NCBI RefSeq assembly: GCF_002875705.1
Contig: NZ_MCZZ01000155.1
Coordinates: 1 to 53,683 of the forward strand
DNA: 53,683 nt
From: Vibrio sp. 10N.261.45.E2
Lineage (GTDB): Bacteria; Pseudomonadota; Gammaproteobacteria; Enterobacterales; Vibrionaceae
Direction of reading: 5' to 3'
Both the position numbers and the translations under genes were made by a program. The notes under the pieces were generated by a model. The model saw nothing but the letters and a program-made list of their open reading frames with translations, made no database searches and was not told where the DNA came from. Below are positions 45,222-53,683 of the stretch, one piece after another (the stretch's first letter is position 1; every line of letters begins with the position of its first letter).

Positions 45222-46031
45222 TTACGAGTTGAAGATAAACTTCTCAATCGCCACTGCTACGCCATGATCGTCGTTACTTGCTGTAATGTGATCCGCCAGC
45301 TTCTTGGTTTCTTCCATTGCGTTATCCATAGCGATGCCAAGACCAGCATATTCAAGCATATGGTGATCGTTTTCAGCATCACCCATACAGATTACTTCTT
45401 CCGCTGCAATGCCCAGGTGCTTGGCTATTGCTTCAATACCGACACCCTTGTTTGAGTTAGGGTTTAGGAACTCCAAGAAGAAAGGTGCACTTTGCACGAT
45501 AGTAAACTGAGTCTTAAGTTCTTGTGGCAACTTGCTGATGATTTCAGTCAGTTTGCTTGGTTCAGCAACAATCATGGTTTTGATGATTTCGTGGTCGTCT
45601 TCCAATTGAGCGAAATTGAACTCTGTAATCTCTAGGCCGTTAATACGCGCTTCAATGCCAGTGTATTCGTTGTTCTCTGGTGTAATTAAGCCGTGAACCT
45701 TGCTGAAGGCGTGAACATAACCACCAAGCTGCTCGGCAAGTGCTGCAATCTCTTTTGCAGCTTTACCATTGCTGATCTCGCTGTGGATGATCTCTTTGGT
45801 TGATACATTCTGAACCATAGAGCCATTGTAAAAGAGTACAAAGTCATCTTCGCCGTTAATTGAAAGCTCGTCTAACTTGCTTTGCATGCCTTCTAAAGGG
45901 CGACCAGAAGCGAGTACCACTTTCACACCTGCAGCACGCGCTTTGGCGATTGCGTCTTTGTTCTCTTGAGAAATCACTTTTTCACTGTTGAGTAGTGTGC
46001 CATCCATATCAAGAGCAATCAGTTTGTACAT
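45222..46031 (-). CDS. Cof-type HAD phosphatase (YidA-like)
   Basis: The 269-aa protein has HAD motif I LDMDGTLLNS with Asp8 as nucleophile and Asp10, motif II SGRP, motif III Lys in NKGVGIEAI, and motif IV GDAENDHHML. The C2B cap between motifs II and III places it in the Cof/YidA group of sugar-phosphate phosphatases. Substrate cannot be told from sequence. It stands alone. Confidence 0.88.
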   Translation of the reverse strand: MYKLIALDMDGTLLNSEKVISQENKDAIAKARAAGVKVVLASGRPLEGMQSKLDELSINGEDDFVLFYNGSMVQNVSTKEIIHSEISNGKAAKEIAALAEQLGGYVHAFSKVHGLITPENNEYTGIEARINGLEITEFNFAQLEDDHEIIKTMIVAEPSKLTEIISKLPQELKTQFTIVQSAPFFLEFLNPNSNKGVGIEAIAKHLGIAAEEVICMGDAENDHHMLEYAGLGIAMDNAMEETKKLADHITASNDDHGVAVAIEKFIFNS

Positions 46032-46215
46032 GTTGTTCCTTACTAAAAATTAAAAGCTAACGAAATCTAATGGGCGAAAGGATAAGGGAACTTGAAACTT
46101 CAGGCTAGGGCTTTGATCAACTCATTTATCAGTACTCATTTGTTTGACCAAAAGAGGGAAGTGCTTTAAGGTCTGCGGTTGATTTATTTCATCAAATGAT
46201 TGAGCTGAGGGAAAG

Positions 46216-46884
46216 TTGTACAAGATTAATGAAATGTTTGAAACCATTCAGGGTGAGGGCGTATTTACTGGCGTTCCCGCTGTTTTTGTTCGTCTGCAAA
46301 TTTGCCCAGTAGGCTGTTCTTGGTGTGATACCAAACAGACATGGGAAGCCTTGCCAGAAGATGAAACTAGCCTTGGCGACATTATGGTTAAGACAGAAGA
46401 TTCACCGACTTGGTCAGCAATTGATGCTCAAGGAATCGTGAATGAATACATCAAGCAAGGTTACACTGCGAAACACATTGTGATTACCGGTGGTGAGCCG
46501 TGCATCTATGATCTTGTCCCTCTTACTGAAGCATTTGAGCAACACGGTTGTCGCTGTCAGATTGAGACTAGCGGAACATCAGAAGTTAAAGCAACATCTG
46601 ACACTTGGGTTACGGTGTCACCAAAAGTGGCGATGAAAGCCAAACTGGAAATCTTAGATAGCGCCTTGCAACGTGCTAACGAAATTAAGCATCCAGTAGG
46701 GACAAGCAAAGACATCGAACAACTTGACGGTTTATTGGAGCGAGCTACGGTTTCTAGCAATACTGTTATTGCACTCCAACCAATCAGTCAGAAAGACCGC
46801 GCAACTCAGCTTTGTATTGATACCTGCATTGAACGCAATTGGCGCTTATCAATTCAAACACACAAGTATTTGAGTATCGCTTAG
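46216..46884 (+). CDS. queE: 7-carboxy-7-deazaguanine synthase
   Basis: This radical SAM enzyme converts 6-carboxytetrahydropterin to 7-carboxy-7-deazaguanine in queuosine synthesis. The 222-aa protein has the unusual cluster-binding motif with Cys30, Cys34 and Cys37 (CPVGCSWC) and begins with YKINEMFETIQGEG like the E. coli enzyme. The start codon is TTG at 46216, preceded by GAGGGAAAG. It pairs with queC downstream (gap of 39 bases). Confidence 0.94.
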   Translation: MYKINEMFETIQGEGVFTGVPAVFVRLQICPVGCSWCDTKQTWEALPEDETSLGDIMVKTEDSPTWSAIDAQGIVNEYIKQGYTAKHIVITGGEPCIYDLVPLTEAFEQHGCRCQIETSGTSEVKATSDTWVTVSPKVAMKAKLEILDSALQRANEIKHPVGTSKDIEQLDGLLERATVSSNTVIALQPISQKDRATQLCIDTCIERNWRLSIQTHKYLSIA

Positions 46885-46923
46885 CTCTTCAAAGAGTAGA
46901 TCGCTCGTCAGTTTTAGGTAGGA

Positions 46924-47625
46924 ATGGAAATGAAAAAAGCAGTTGTAGTATTCAGTGGTGGTCAAGATTCAACAACGTGTCTTGTTCAAGCATTAAAAGA
47001 GTATGATGAAGTTCATGCGATTACGTTTGATTATGGTCAACGTCATAGACTAGAGATTGAAGTTGCTAAGTCATTGTCGAAAGAACTCGGTGTGAAAGCG
47101 CACAAAGTAATGGATGTGACTTTGTTGAATGAACTGGCCATTAGCTCTCTGACTCGTGACGATATTCCTGTGTCTCATGAGCTGCAAGAGAATGGGCTAC
47201 CGAACTCATTTGTTCCTGGTCGTAATATTCTATTTCTAACTCTAGCGGGTATTTACGCTTACCAAATCGGTGCTGAAACCGTGATTACAGGCGTGTGTGA
47301 AACAGATTTTTCTGGTTACCCTGATTGCCGCAATGATTTTGTGAAGGCGATGAACTCAGCGCTTGTGCAAGGTATGGACAAGCAGCTTGATATCAAAACA
47401 CCGTTAATGTGGCTAAACAAGGCTGAGACATGGGCGTTAGCAGACCAATACTCTGCACTTGAGCTTGTGAGAAACAAAACCTTGACTTGTTACAACGGGA
47501 TTGTTGGTGATGGCTGTGGCGATTGTCCGGCATGTGAACTGCGTAAAGTTGGCCTTAACGATTACCTAGGTGATCGCGAGAGTATTATAGCTGAGTTGGT
47601 TCGTAAACAGGCTGAGAATAAATAA
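46924..47625 (+). CDS. queC: 7-cyano-7-deazaguanine synthase
   Basis: The 233-aa ATP-dependent enzyme turns 7-carboxy-7-deazaguanine into preQ0. It has the PP-loop FSGGQDSTTCL at the N-terminus and a zinc site Cys189, Cys198, Cys201 and Cys204. The start may be ATG 46924 or 46930. Its last 41 bases overlap the end of the convergent GGDEF gene, so no terminator fits between them. Confidence 0.94.
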   Translation: MEMKKAVVVFSGGQDSTTCLVQALKEYDEVHAITFDYGQRHRLEIEVAKSLSKELGVKAHKVMDVTLLNELAISSLTRDDIPVSHELQENGLPNSFVPGRNILFLTLAGIYAYQIGAETVITGVCETDFSGYPDCRNDFVKAMNSALVQGMDKQLDIKTPLMWLNKAETWALADQYSALELVRNKTLTCYNGIVGDGCGDCPACELRKVGLNDYLGDRESIIAELVRKQAENK

Positions 47626-49612
47626 TCTCAGGTAAATCAATCGGTTCGTTATAGGCATCAATAATGCAGTTTCGGCCGCTACTCTTTGCTTGATACAATG
47701 CTTGGTCAAGAACTGAATACAAGTCATCAAAGTCACTTAATGCGTTTGAGGTTGCTAAATAAGCAAAGCTCGCGGTTACATTAAGTGGCTTTTTACTTTC
47801 TGATAGGAAGGCACTGCTTGATATGGCGTAGTGTAACTCTTCAACACGCTCTCGCACTTCTGAAGGCTTGGTGTCGGTTAACATGATGAGAAACTCTTCG
47901 CCCCCTAAGCGTCCAAACAATTCACCATTCATTAAGTGTTTTCTAATTTGTTCACTAATATGGACCAGTGCTCGATCACCAGTAGGGTGCCCATGCTCAT
48001 CGTTAATCTTCTTAAACTTATCTAAGTCGAGCAAAACAAGAACGTGTTTGTTTTCCTTTCCTTGACAGCGTTTTACTCGCTTAATTCTTCGTATTATTTC
48101 GGTTCGGCCGTACGCTTTTGTCATTGCGTCAATGGCTGCTTTCGCACGAACTGTTCTGTTTATCAATATCGTAAAGCTCGCAGCACACAACAACAGAATC
48201 ACAACGATGTTGTACATCGATCTTTGATATTCCATTTTTTCAATTTGGAGGCGGTCGAGTTTCGCCTGATGTGTGAGGAAAGAGCTCTCCAGTTCCTGTT
48301 CATATTTGGCGTGCGTTAAGCCGAGCGCTTCGAGTGCGAGTCGATTATCGATGTCTCTAGCTTCCATTTGTATTGACGAGTATCGCTGGTAAAAATAGAA
48401 AGCTTGTTGGTAATCGCTGAGTGATTGATGAATATCAGAAAGCTGCAGAAGCGATTGCGCTATGTATTTATGCCTTGTGACTTGTTCCGCTAATTCTAGC
48501 GCTTGTTGAGCATAGTTGAGCGCTTCCGTTGGCAATTTTTGTTCTTCAAACATATCGCTGATAGCCAAGTAAGCATTGATACGGATGACATCATTGTTCA
48601 GTTCGTTCGAAGCCGATAGAGACTCGATCAAGTAGGTTCTCGCCAAATCATAATCTTTCGTTTGAGTGTACGCTTTTCCTAAGCCAAGACTTGTTAGTGC
48701 GATACCGTAGCTATGTGATGATGAGCTCAGCAGTGTTCTTGCTGTCTGAAAGTGGTGAATTGCTAGGTCACTTTGCTCTTGGTTAAGGTAGAGATCCGCA
48801 AGGCTGTGCTGCACTTGTGCTTTCATTAAATCTGAAGCGTTTTCTCTAAGAGTTAGAGCTTCTTGTAAATACTCCGCCGATTTCTCATATTGCTTTAATT
48901 CTTTGAGTAAGTTGCCCACGTCGTTGTAAATCCCCGAAATATCATGTCCTTGTGGGAAGACATTTATCAGTGATAAGTAGGTATCTAGTGCTGCTTGATA
49001 GTCACTTCGAAAATGGTGATTGTTTGCAATGACTCGATAAGTTCCGAATTTTGGTAATACAGGGTCAGCGATGTTATGTAAATCTGACTCAAGCGCTGAG
49101 CAGTAATAGTTTGCTTGATGATATTTAGCTTGCTCGTTAAGCGATCGGCATAGCTGGTACTTTAGTAACGCTTTTCCAGCCAAATCGCTGCGAGATTGCA
49201 TTTTCGCCAAAAGTGTTAAAAAGCCTTGTTGCGCTTCCTCATATTGGCCTTTGCTGTCTTTCATAAGAGCAGAAATAAACGCTGTTTCTATGGCTTGGTA
49301 GTCACTGTCGTTTGAAGCGATTCCGTAGAACGGCTGATCTCGGTGGCTCATGTATTGGTAAAGAAGAGACGCAAGGTAAAGCTTATCTCCATAAACCGTT
49401 GAGCCGATGTAGCGTGTTTGCAACATGTTTAATGCGCGCTCAGGAGAGTGGTTTAAAGTAGAGAGATAAAGCGCGTTCCAATCAGCATTTGGAGTAGGAA
49501 TTAAATTGGAGGTATAGACTGGTGAATTGTGGTCACGATCTGATGTTGATACTTGGCTATAAGAACAAAAGCTAATGAACAGTAGAAAGGTAACAAAAAC
49601 GAAGTGATTCAC
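47585..49612 (-). CDS. Periplasmic TPR sensor with GGDEF diguanylate cyclase domain
   Basis: The 675-aa protein has a signal peptide (about 1-19), about eight TPR-like helix pairs (80-430), a single transmembrane helix (about 467-485) and a GGDEF domain with intact GGEEF at 570-574 and the metal and substrate residues in LLDLDKFKKINDEHGHPTGD. It should make c-di-GMP. No RxxD inhibitory site precedes the motif. TPRs placed in the periplasm suggest that a peptide or protein partner is sensed. The C-terminus overlaps queC by 41 bases on the opposite strand. Confidence 0.88.
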   Translation of the reverse strand: MNHFVFVTFLLFISFCSYSQVSTSDRDHNSPVYTSNLIPTPNADWNALYLSTLNHSPERALNMLQTRYIGSTVYGDKLYLASLLYQYMSHRDQPFYGIASNDSDYQAIETAFISALMKDSKGQYEEAQQGFLTLLAKMQSRSDLAGKALLKYQLCRSLNEQAKYHQANYYCSALESDLHNIADPVLPKFGTYRVIANNHHFRSDYQAALDTYLSLINVFPQGHDISGIYNDVGNLLKELKQYEKSAEYLQEALTLRENASDLMKAQVQHSLADLYLNQEQSDLAIHHFQTARTLLSSSSHSYGIALTSLGLGKAYTQTKDYDLARTYLIESLSASNELNNDVIRINAYLAISDMFEEQKLPTEALNYAQQALELAEQVTRHKYIAQSLLQLSDIHQSLSDYQQAFYFYQRYSSIQMEARDIDNRLALEALGLTHAKYEQELESSFLTHQAKLDRLQIEKMEYQRSMYNIVVILLLCAASFTILINRTVRAKAAIDAMTKAYGRTEIIRRIKRVKRCQGKENKHVLVLLDLDKFKKINDEHGHPTGDRALVHISEQIRKHLMNGELFGRLGGEEFLIMLTDTKPSEVRERVEELHYAISSSAFLSESKKPLNVTASFAYLATSNALSDFDDLYSVLDQALYQAKSSGRNCIIDAYNEPIDLPEIIYSQPVYEPTQL

Positions 49613-49737
49613 AAGAGACGATCAATCAGATAAAGAACGATATTCTATTATTAGTTTGATATTGCTTCAAATTTTGAATGCTATAGCTATAAGGTTATGC
49701 GAGGTAGGTCTCTAATTTATTGATACTAATCAGAGGT

Positions 49738-49768
49738 ATATCGGTCGCACGATTCGCGCGACCGATAT
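49738..49768 (-). terminator. Strong hairpin without T run after the DUF2750 gene
   Basis: ATATCGGTCGC pairs perfectly with GCGACCGATAT across a 9-base loop just after the gene. It lacks a T run, so it may protect the mRNA 3' end rather than terminate. Confidence 0.45.
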
Positions 49769-49774
49769 CGGGAA

Positions 49775-50125
49775 CTAGATGTATAATTTCGCTAGGTCAG
49801 AAGGCTCAAGTTCTTTGCCTTCTAATGTTGCATTCCAGTTAATACCAACAAGAACGCCGTCTTCAGCAAGAGTTAGTAACCAATCTTCTACAAAGATATC
49901 TAGTGGGATTTCTAATACTTCGAAGTCAGCCCACTCTTCTACGTTGTGAGTCTGAGCATCTTCTTTTGAAGACCAGAACGGCATCACTTCGCTGTTTTCG
50001 AATTCACTTGAGTCACATGCTAGCCAACCTTCTTCGTTTCGAAGGCCCCATACCAGTTTAGTTTCTTGTGTTTCAGAAACGAAAAGTTCTAGATTAGCTT
50101 GAGTATCAGCTGTTAGTTTGCTCAT
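49775..50125 (-). CDS. DUF2750-family protein
   Basis: The 116-aa acidic soluble protein has the DUF2750 pattern: VWGLRNEEGWLACDS, a central PFWSSKEDA and a C-terminal DWLLTLAEDGVLVGINWN. The function is unknown, and the family is common in gamma-proteobacteria. It stands alone. Confidence 0.8.
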   Translation of the reverse strand: MSKLTADTQANLELFVSETQETKLVWGLRNEEGWLACDSSEFENSEVMPFWSSKEDAQTHNVEEWADFEVLEIPLDIFVEDWLLTLAEDGVLVGINWNATLEGKELEPSDLAKLYI

Positions 50126-50204
50126 GGATTAATTCTCTATGTTGATAACGTGGCAAGATTAACATTATAGACGGCTTAGGTATATGCTATTCAAGGAATT
50201 ATCA

Positions 50205-50244
50205 CCATACTGAAATGTTAACTTAAGATAACGCTTCAGTATGG
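50205..50244 (-). other. Long imperfect hairpin downstream of the OmpA-like gene
   Basis: CCATACTGAA pairs with TTCAGTATGG, and an inner palindrome around CTTAAG extends the stem. It lies 18 bases after the stop of the OmpA-like gene and may end or stabilise that transcript. There is no strong T run. Confidence 0.45.
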
Positions 50245-50261
50245 TAAAAGCAGGGTAGAGC

Positions 50262-50879
50262 CTACTTTTTAATTTTGGTGAAGATGTGCCATTCTTCTTT
50301 GATATTCCCTTTAAAGCCAACAACGGAAGCGACAACTTTTCGATGTAGTGCGTGATTGATTTCTGTGTCATCACTGCTGAATTCAGAGTCGCCATGACCT
50401 ACGATATTAACTCTAGATGGCTGAATACCATTGCTTATCAGTGCACGCCTTACATGTAACGCGCGCTCTTTTGAGAGCTTTAAATTGTGTTCGGAATTGC
50501 CCACTTTGCTGGCATAACCTTGCAATTCAATGCTTGTACTCTCGTAGCGCTTCAAAAACGCAGCCATTTGACGTATCTGCCCTAGAAATACAGGATTTAT
50601 TTCCGTGGAATTATTAGCAAAGAGTATATGAAGCTCTTTCTTTTCCGATGACTCGAAATATGAACCACAACCGTCGTTATCGATTTCCGCACCTATTTGT
50701 GTATCGGGACATAAATCTCGCGCGTTGATTACGCCATCATTGTCATCATCTTGAAGATCGTAAATTTGAGTGACTGGCGGTAGAGCTCGATATTCAAATT
50801 CGTCTTCGTTGTTTTCAGCTAAAGCACTAGTAGATACAACCATGAAGCAAAGCGATAATACTGTGTTGGTAAGCTTCAT
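50262..50879 (-). CDS. OmpA-family outer-membrane protein with calcium-type repeat
   Basis: The 205-aa protein has a signal peptide ending ALAEN, a thrombospondin type 3-like Asp-rich segment (DDDNDGVINARDLCPDT) with a pair of Cys, and an OmpA peptidoglycan-binding domain with IELQGYASKVGNSEHNLKLS and RVNIVGHGDSE. Its start overlaps the stop of the TolC-like gene (TAATG), so it belongs to that secretion operon. In Vibrio cholerae the FrhA adhesin locus has the same companions: a TolC-like agglutination protein and an OmpA-like protein. Confidence 0.85.
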   Translation of the reverse strand: MKLTNTVLSLCFMVVSTSALAENNEDEFEYRALPPVTQIYDLQDDDNDGVINARDLCPDTQIGAEIDNDGCGSYFESSEKKELHILFANNSTEINPVFLGQIRQMAAFLKRYESTSIELQGYASKVGNSEHNLKLSKERALHVRRALISNGIQPSRVNIVGHGDSEFSSDDTEINHALHRKVVASVVGFKGNIKEEWHIFTKIKK

Positions 50880-52212
50880 TAATACTCCACCTTTTCATTC
50901 CATTCTTCTGGGATTTCAACTCGTAAACCGATGAGTAGGTTACCAGTTGCGTTCATCACGCGATATTTTGCGTATTGCTCGTCATACTTAGCATCTAAAT
51001 AGCCTTTACGAGCTTCGAACAGTTCATTCTCAGTGTTAAGCAAGTCGAGAAGGGTACGTTTTCCGATGCGGTATTGTTTCTCATATGAAATAACCGTGTC
51101 TGACGCCGAGTCTACGTGGTCAGATAGGAACTCTTTTTGCTGAACCGTTAAATCCAGTGCGCTCCATGAAAGCCGCAGACTCTCTTCTACATTGCGGTAA
51201 GTACTTTCGCGAAGGTCTTTGGCTTTGTTGAGTTGGTAAGCTGCACTCTCTGCACGATCTTGATCCGAACCACCGTTGTAAAGGTTGTACCTTAAACGAA
51301 CCATCGCAGAAAACTCATCGCTGCTGCCTTCGGTGCCACCTGCGTCATCACGCCAAGTTTGAGCTGCTTCAAATGAGACAGTCGGATAGTTAGTACTTTT
51401 AGATTGCTTGTATTGGAACTTCGCTGAGTCAACATCGGCTTGTGCAATCTTAATGACTGGGTGCTGGTTAAACGCTTTTGCTAATGCGCCATCGACGGTG
51501 TAAGGATTGCACCCGCATCTGCCCGAGGGAAGGTTAAACCGAGCGGAGTTTGGCCTACGAGCCTCTTAAACTGAGTGTGGGTATCGAAAAGGTTGTTTTG
51601 AGCAGCAAGCAAATTCCCGTGTGCTTTCGCAATACGAGCTTCAACTTGTGACATATCTGCTGTGGAACCAATACCTGATTCCACGCGCTTACGAATATCG
51701 TTATATATCTCTTTGTGCGTCGCTAAGTTACTTTCCGAAAGAGAAAGCACCTCATAGGCTTTTACTGCGTCAAGATAAACCTTTGTGACTTCTAAAGCGA
51801 TGTCTTGCGCGTTAGATAGTAGTTGATAGCGCACAGACTCTGCATCAGCTGCGGTACGGTCGATATCATTAGAGGTATTAGCACCATCCCAAATGAGCTG
51901 AGTGAGCGTGATTGTTGCTTCTTTCCTAGTCAGATCTGTTGTGTCTTGGTTGGTTGCAAGATCAGTATGTTCATAACCAATCCCACCATCTAAGTCTATA
52001 CTTGGTCGATAAGCACCACCAGAAGCGTCGTTAAGGTAACGCTTACTGATATATTCGTTATAAGCACTTTTGATTTCAGGGTTGCTTTCTAAAGTAAACG
52101 CAACGGCTTGCTCTAGGGTTTGTGCTGTTGTCGGCAAACTTAGCGCTATAGCTAACCCTAATGTTGTCGTTTGAATGTAATTCAATTTCCATCTCTCCAA
52201 ATTGGACTGCAT
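50879..52212 (-). pseudogene. TolC-family protein of an adhesin type I secretion system, frameshifted
   Basis: Two frames together make one TolC-like protein of about 444 aa: a first part at 52212-51481 (243 aa, signal peptide ending TTAQT) and a second part that runs from about 51505 to 50879. Between them the second frame continues without stop (TVDGALAKAFNQHPVIKIAQ). Adding one A on the minus strand near 51506-51508 (GCAATCC to GCAAATCC) restores a single frame reading GANPYTVDGA. A deletion in an A run thus explains the split. This protein would be the outer-membrane channel for the adhesin encoded in the opposite direction. Confidence 0.85.
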
Positions 52213-52586
52213 CTAAACCTACGCTTTTTAATGTGCGAGATACGAAATTTAGATGAACCGCCAAAAAAATAACGTTCGCTCGAGAAGCTATCGTAAATGG
52301 TTGTAAGGTTGTTAACAGTTTGCTGTGCGTTTTATGATGATTTTAAGAACGTCAATTTTACGTTTTAGCCCTGTTATTTTTCGCAAACACAATAACTTAT
52401 ATTGATAGTGTGAGCACTTTCATTATTGTGTGATGTGATCAGCGTCATTACCTTGTCACTTGGTATGTTAAATGCTGAATTAATAACTAGGAATTATGTG
52501 ATGTTAAATGTTATATTTTGGCTAATATTATAAATAAGATGTCACTAAATTGACGTGGCAAACGAAAATGGTTTTTAGGGGTTGAT
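52213..52586. promoter_or_regulatory. Divergent promoter region of the adhesin and its secretion genes
   Basis: No gene is seen. The 374 bases are AT-rich, which often goes with H-NS control. A GTGATGTGATCA stretch near 52435 is only weakly CRP-like. No clear operator was found. Confidence 0.4.
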
Positions 52587-53683
52587 ATGGACATTACTGC
52601 ATTGAATTTGACCGGTGCCCTTGCACTGGGCCAGCGCATTGTTATTTCAGTGGATGGTACGGTTAGAGTACTTGAAGAGGGAGAGCCTCTTCAGGCAGGA
52701 GATGTAACGCTTGAATCTCAAAATGGACCTAATGAACCTCAGGTATCAGTTAAGCGCTTTTCACCTGAAGATGGTGAAGTTGAACTAGACCAAGATATCG
52801 CAAATATCTTTGCCGCATTAGAAGAAGGTGAAGACCCTACTGAGTTAGGAGATGAGTTCGCTACCGCCGCTGGTCAAAATGGTTCTAGCTTAGCAAATAG
52901 TGGGACTGTAGAACGAGATGGTGAAGAAACGATCCCAGAAACCGAATTTATAACAACGGGATTTGAAGCGCTGGGCTTATCTCGTACTCAAAGCTTAAGC
53001 CTTCTAGAGCAATTCCGTTTCGCACAACAAGAGCCAATTTTTGTAGACCTTTCTTTTAGTGCTCTTGAAGATGAAGTAAATGCATCTGTTCCAGAAGATA
53101 CTTTGTTAAGCGGTCAGTTAACTGCGACCGATGCAAATAATGACCTTCTTACCTTCTCAGTTGAATCAGGCCCTTCTAACGGTAGCCTTACCTTAAATGA
53201 AGATGGCTCGTGGCAGTACACTCCAGATGCAAACTATAACGGCCCAGATAGCTTCGAAGTTACCGTGACGGATGAAACTGGCCTGACAGACACGTTAACT
53301 GTCACAATTGATGTTACGCCAGTGAATGATGCGCCAGTAGGAGAACCTGAGAACCGCTCTTTATTGGAGGATCAGGTTATCAGCGGTAACATCGATGCGA
53401 CGGATGTAGATCAACCTGCAGGTGAACCATTAGTATTTACTACGGACACCTCAGTAGAAGGTTTAACTTTAAACGAAGACGGTAGTTATGAATTCGATGC
53501 GTCTTCTTATGATTATCTATCCGAAGGTGAAGAGTTAAAGATTGAAGTACCAATCATAGTAACTGATGACCAAGGTGCAACTGATACAACAACGCTAACT
53601 ATCACAGTCACCGGTACCAACGACCTCCCAATTGCCAATGAAGACACCGGGGCTGTTCAAGAGAACAGCATAGTGACGGTGGA
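52587..53683 (+). CDS. Large repeat adhesin with LapA-type retention module, start only
   Basis: From ATG 52587 (AGGGG before it) the frame stays open to the window end, 365 codons seen. The first 110 residues look like the N-terminal retention module of LapA-type adhesins, with TAAG at residues 93-96, the type of site cut by the periplasmic protease LapG. After a spacer come cadherin/VCBS-like repeats of about 100 residues with SLTLNEDGSWQYTPDANY and FEVTVTD, then a second repeat with LNEDGSYEFD and TLTITVTGTNDLP. Such proteins are exported by type I secretion, held in the outer membrane by the plug module and released by LapG when c-di-GMP is low. Its secretion genes lie on the opposite strand next to it. 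Confidence 0.88.
   Translation, partial: MDITALNLTGALALGQRIVISVDGTVRVLEEGEPLQAGDVTLESQNGPNEPQVSVKRFSPEDGEVELDQDIANIFAALEEGEDPTELGDEFATAAGQNGSSLANSGTVERDGEETIPETEFITTGFEALGLSRTQSLSLLEQFRFAQQEPIFVDLSFSALEDEVNASVPEDTLLSGQLTATDANNDLLTFSVESGPSNGSLTLNEDGSWQYTPDANYNGPDSFEVTVTDETGLTDTLTVTIDVTPVNDAPVGEPENRSLLEDQVISGNIDATDVDQPAGEPLVFTTDTSVEGLTLNEDGSYEFDASSYDYLSEGEELKIEVPIIVTDDQGATDTTTLTITVTGTNDLPIANEDTGAVQENSIVTV

Noticed and set aside
46032..46215. preQ1 riboswitch before queE
   Set aside because: No recognisable preQ1 aptamer could be laid out in the leader.
52430..52460. CRP site before the adhesin
   Set aside because: Only one half matches; the second half is too far from consensus.

Overview
The window is gamma-proteobacterial and almost certainly from a Vibrio. 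It has a tandem glycine riboswitch of the Vibrio type, a GntR-led prpBC-acnD-prpF-prpE propionate operon, a zwf-pgl-gnd operon, a VF530-family protein, a queE-queC pair and, at the right end, a FrhA/LapA-like adhesin locus. The species cannot be fixed from the sequence alone.

Layout. (1) 1-7.1 kb: AT-rich accessory DNA carrying a four-gene tyrosine-recombinase module on the minus strand (422-aa recombinase, 713-aa degenerate recombinase, 733-aa recombinase with a Cys cluster, 229-aa coiled-coil protein). The arrangement resembles Tn554 TnpA/B/C and the Gamma-Mobile-Trio (GmtY/Z/X) islands. It lies immediately downstream of an apparently intact promoter plus tandem glycine riboswitch (7.13-7.44 kb), so the riboswitch now faces the recombinases instead of a glycine gene. 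The far end of the element is not visible. (2) 7.5-11.2 kb: small membrane and coiled-coil proteins, a small Cys-rich protein and an AGCS sodium:alanine/glycine symporter. (3) 11.3-16.8 kb: a TolC-HlyD-ABC2-ABC2 export operon without an ATPase gene, with a perfect palindrome at its promoter, then two small orphan genes. (4) 17.2-19.6 kb: a CitA/DcuS-type sensor kinase and its response regulator. (5) 20.0-23.7 kb: oxidative pentose phosphate operon zwf-pgl-gnd, with an FNR-like box upstream. (6) 23.9-29.4 kb: a small amber-interrupted ORF, a VF530-like protein, a TSUP permease and a tctCBA tricarboxylate transporter. (7) 29.7-32.9 kb: a large dCache/SBP/HD-GYP c-di-GMP phosphodiesterase. (8) 33.3-42.3 kb: GntR regulator and 2-methylcitrate cycle genes, with three near-identical operators before gntR. 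(9) 42.5-50.1 kb: lipoprotein, GNAT, secreted Nudix-PAP2 fusion, Cof-type HAD phosphatase, queE, queC, TPR-GGDEF protein and DUF2750 protein. (10) 50.2-53.7 kb: an OmpA-like protein and a TolC-like outer-membrane gene split by an apparent one-base deletion, divergent from the start of a giant repeat adhesin (no stop before the window end) that carries a TAAG motif like the LapG protease site.

How the genes work together. The central metabolic blocks feed each other: tricarboxylate uptake, propionate oxidation through methylcitrate to pyruvate and succinate, and NADPH production. The window also holds several c-di-GMP parts, an HD-GYP hydrolase, a GGDEF cyclase and a LapG-type adhesin that is normally under c-di-GMP control, but no direct link between them is shown by sequence. 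The most unusual observations are the recombinase module behind the glycine riboswitch, the frameshifted secretion gene next to its adhesin, the Nudix-PAP2 fusion lacking both PAP2 histidines, and the triple operator before gntR.
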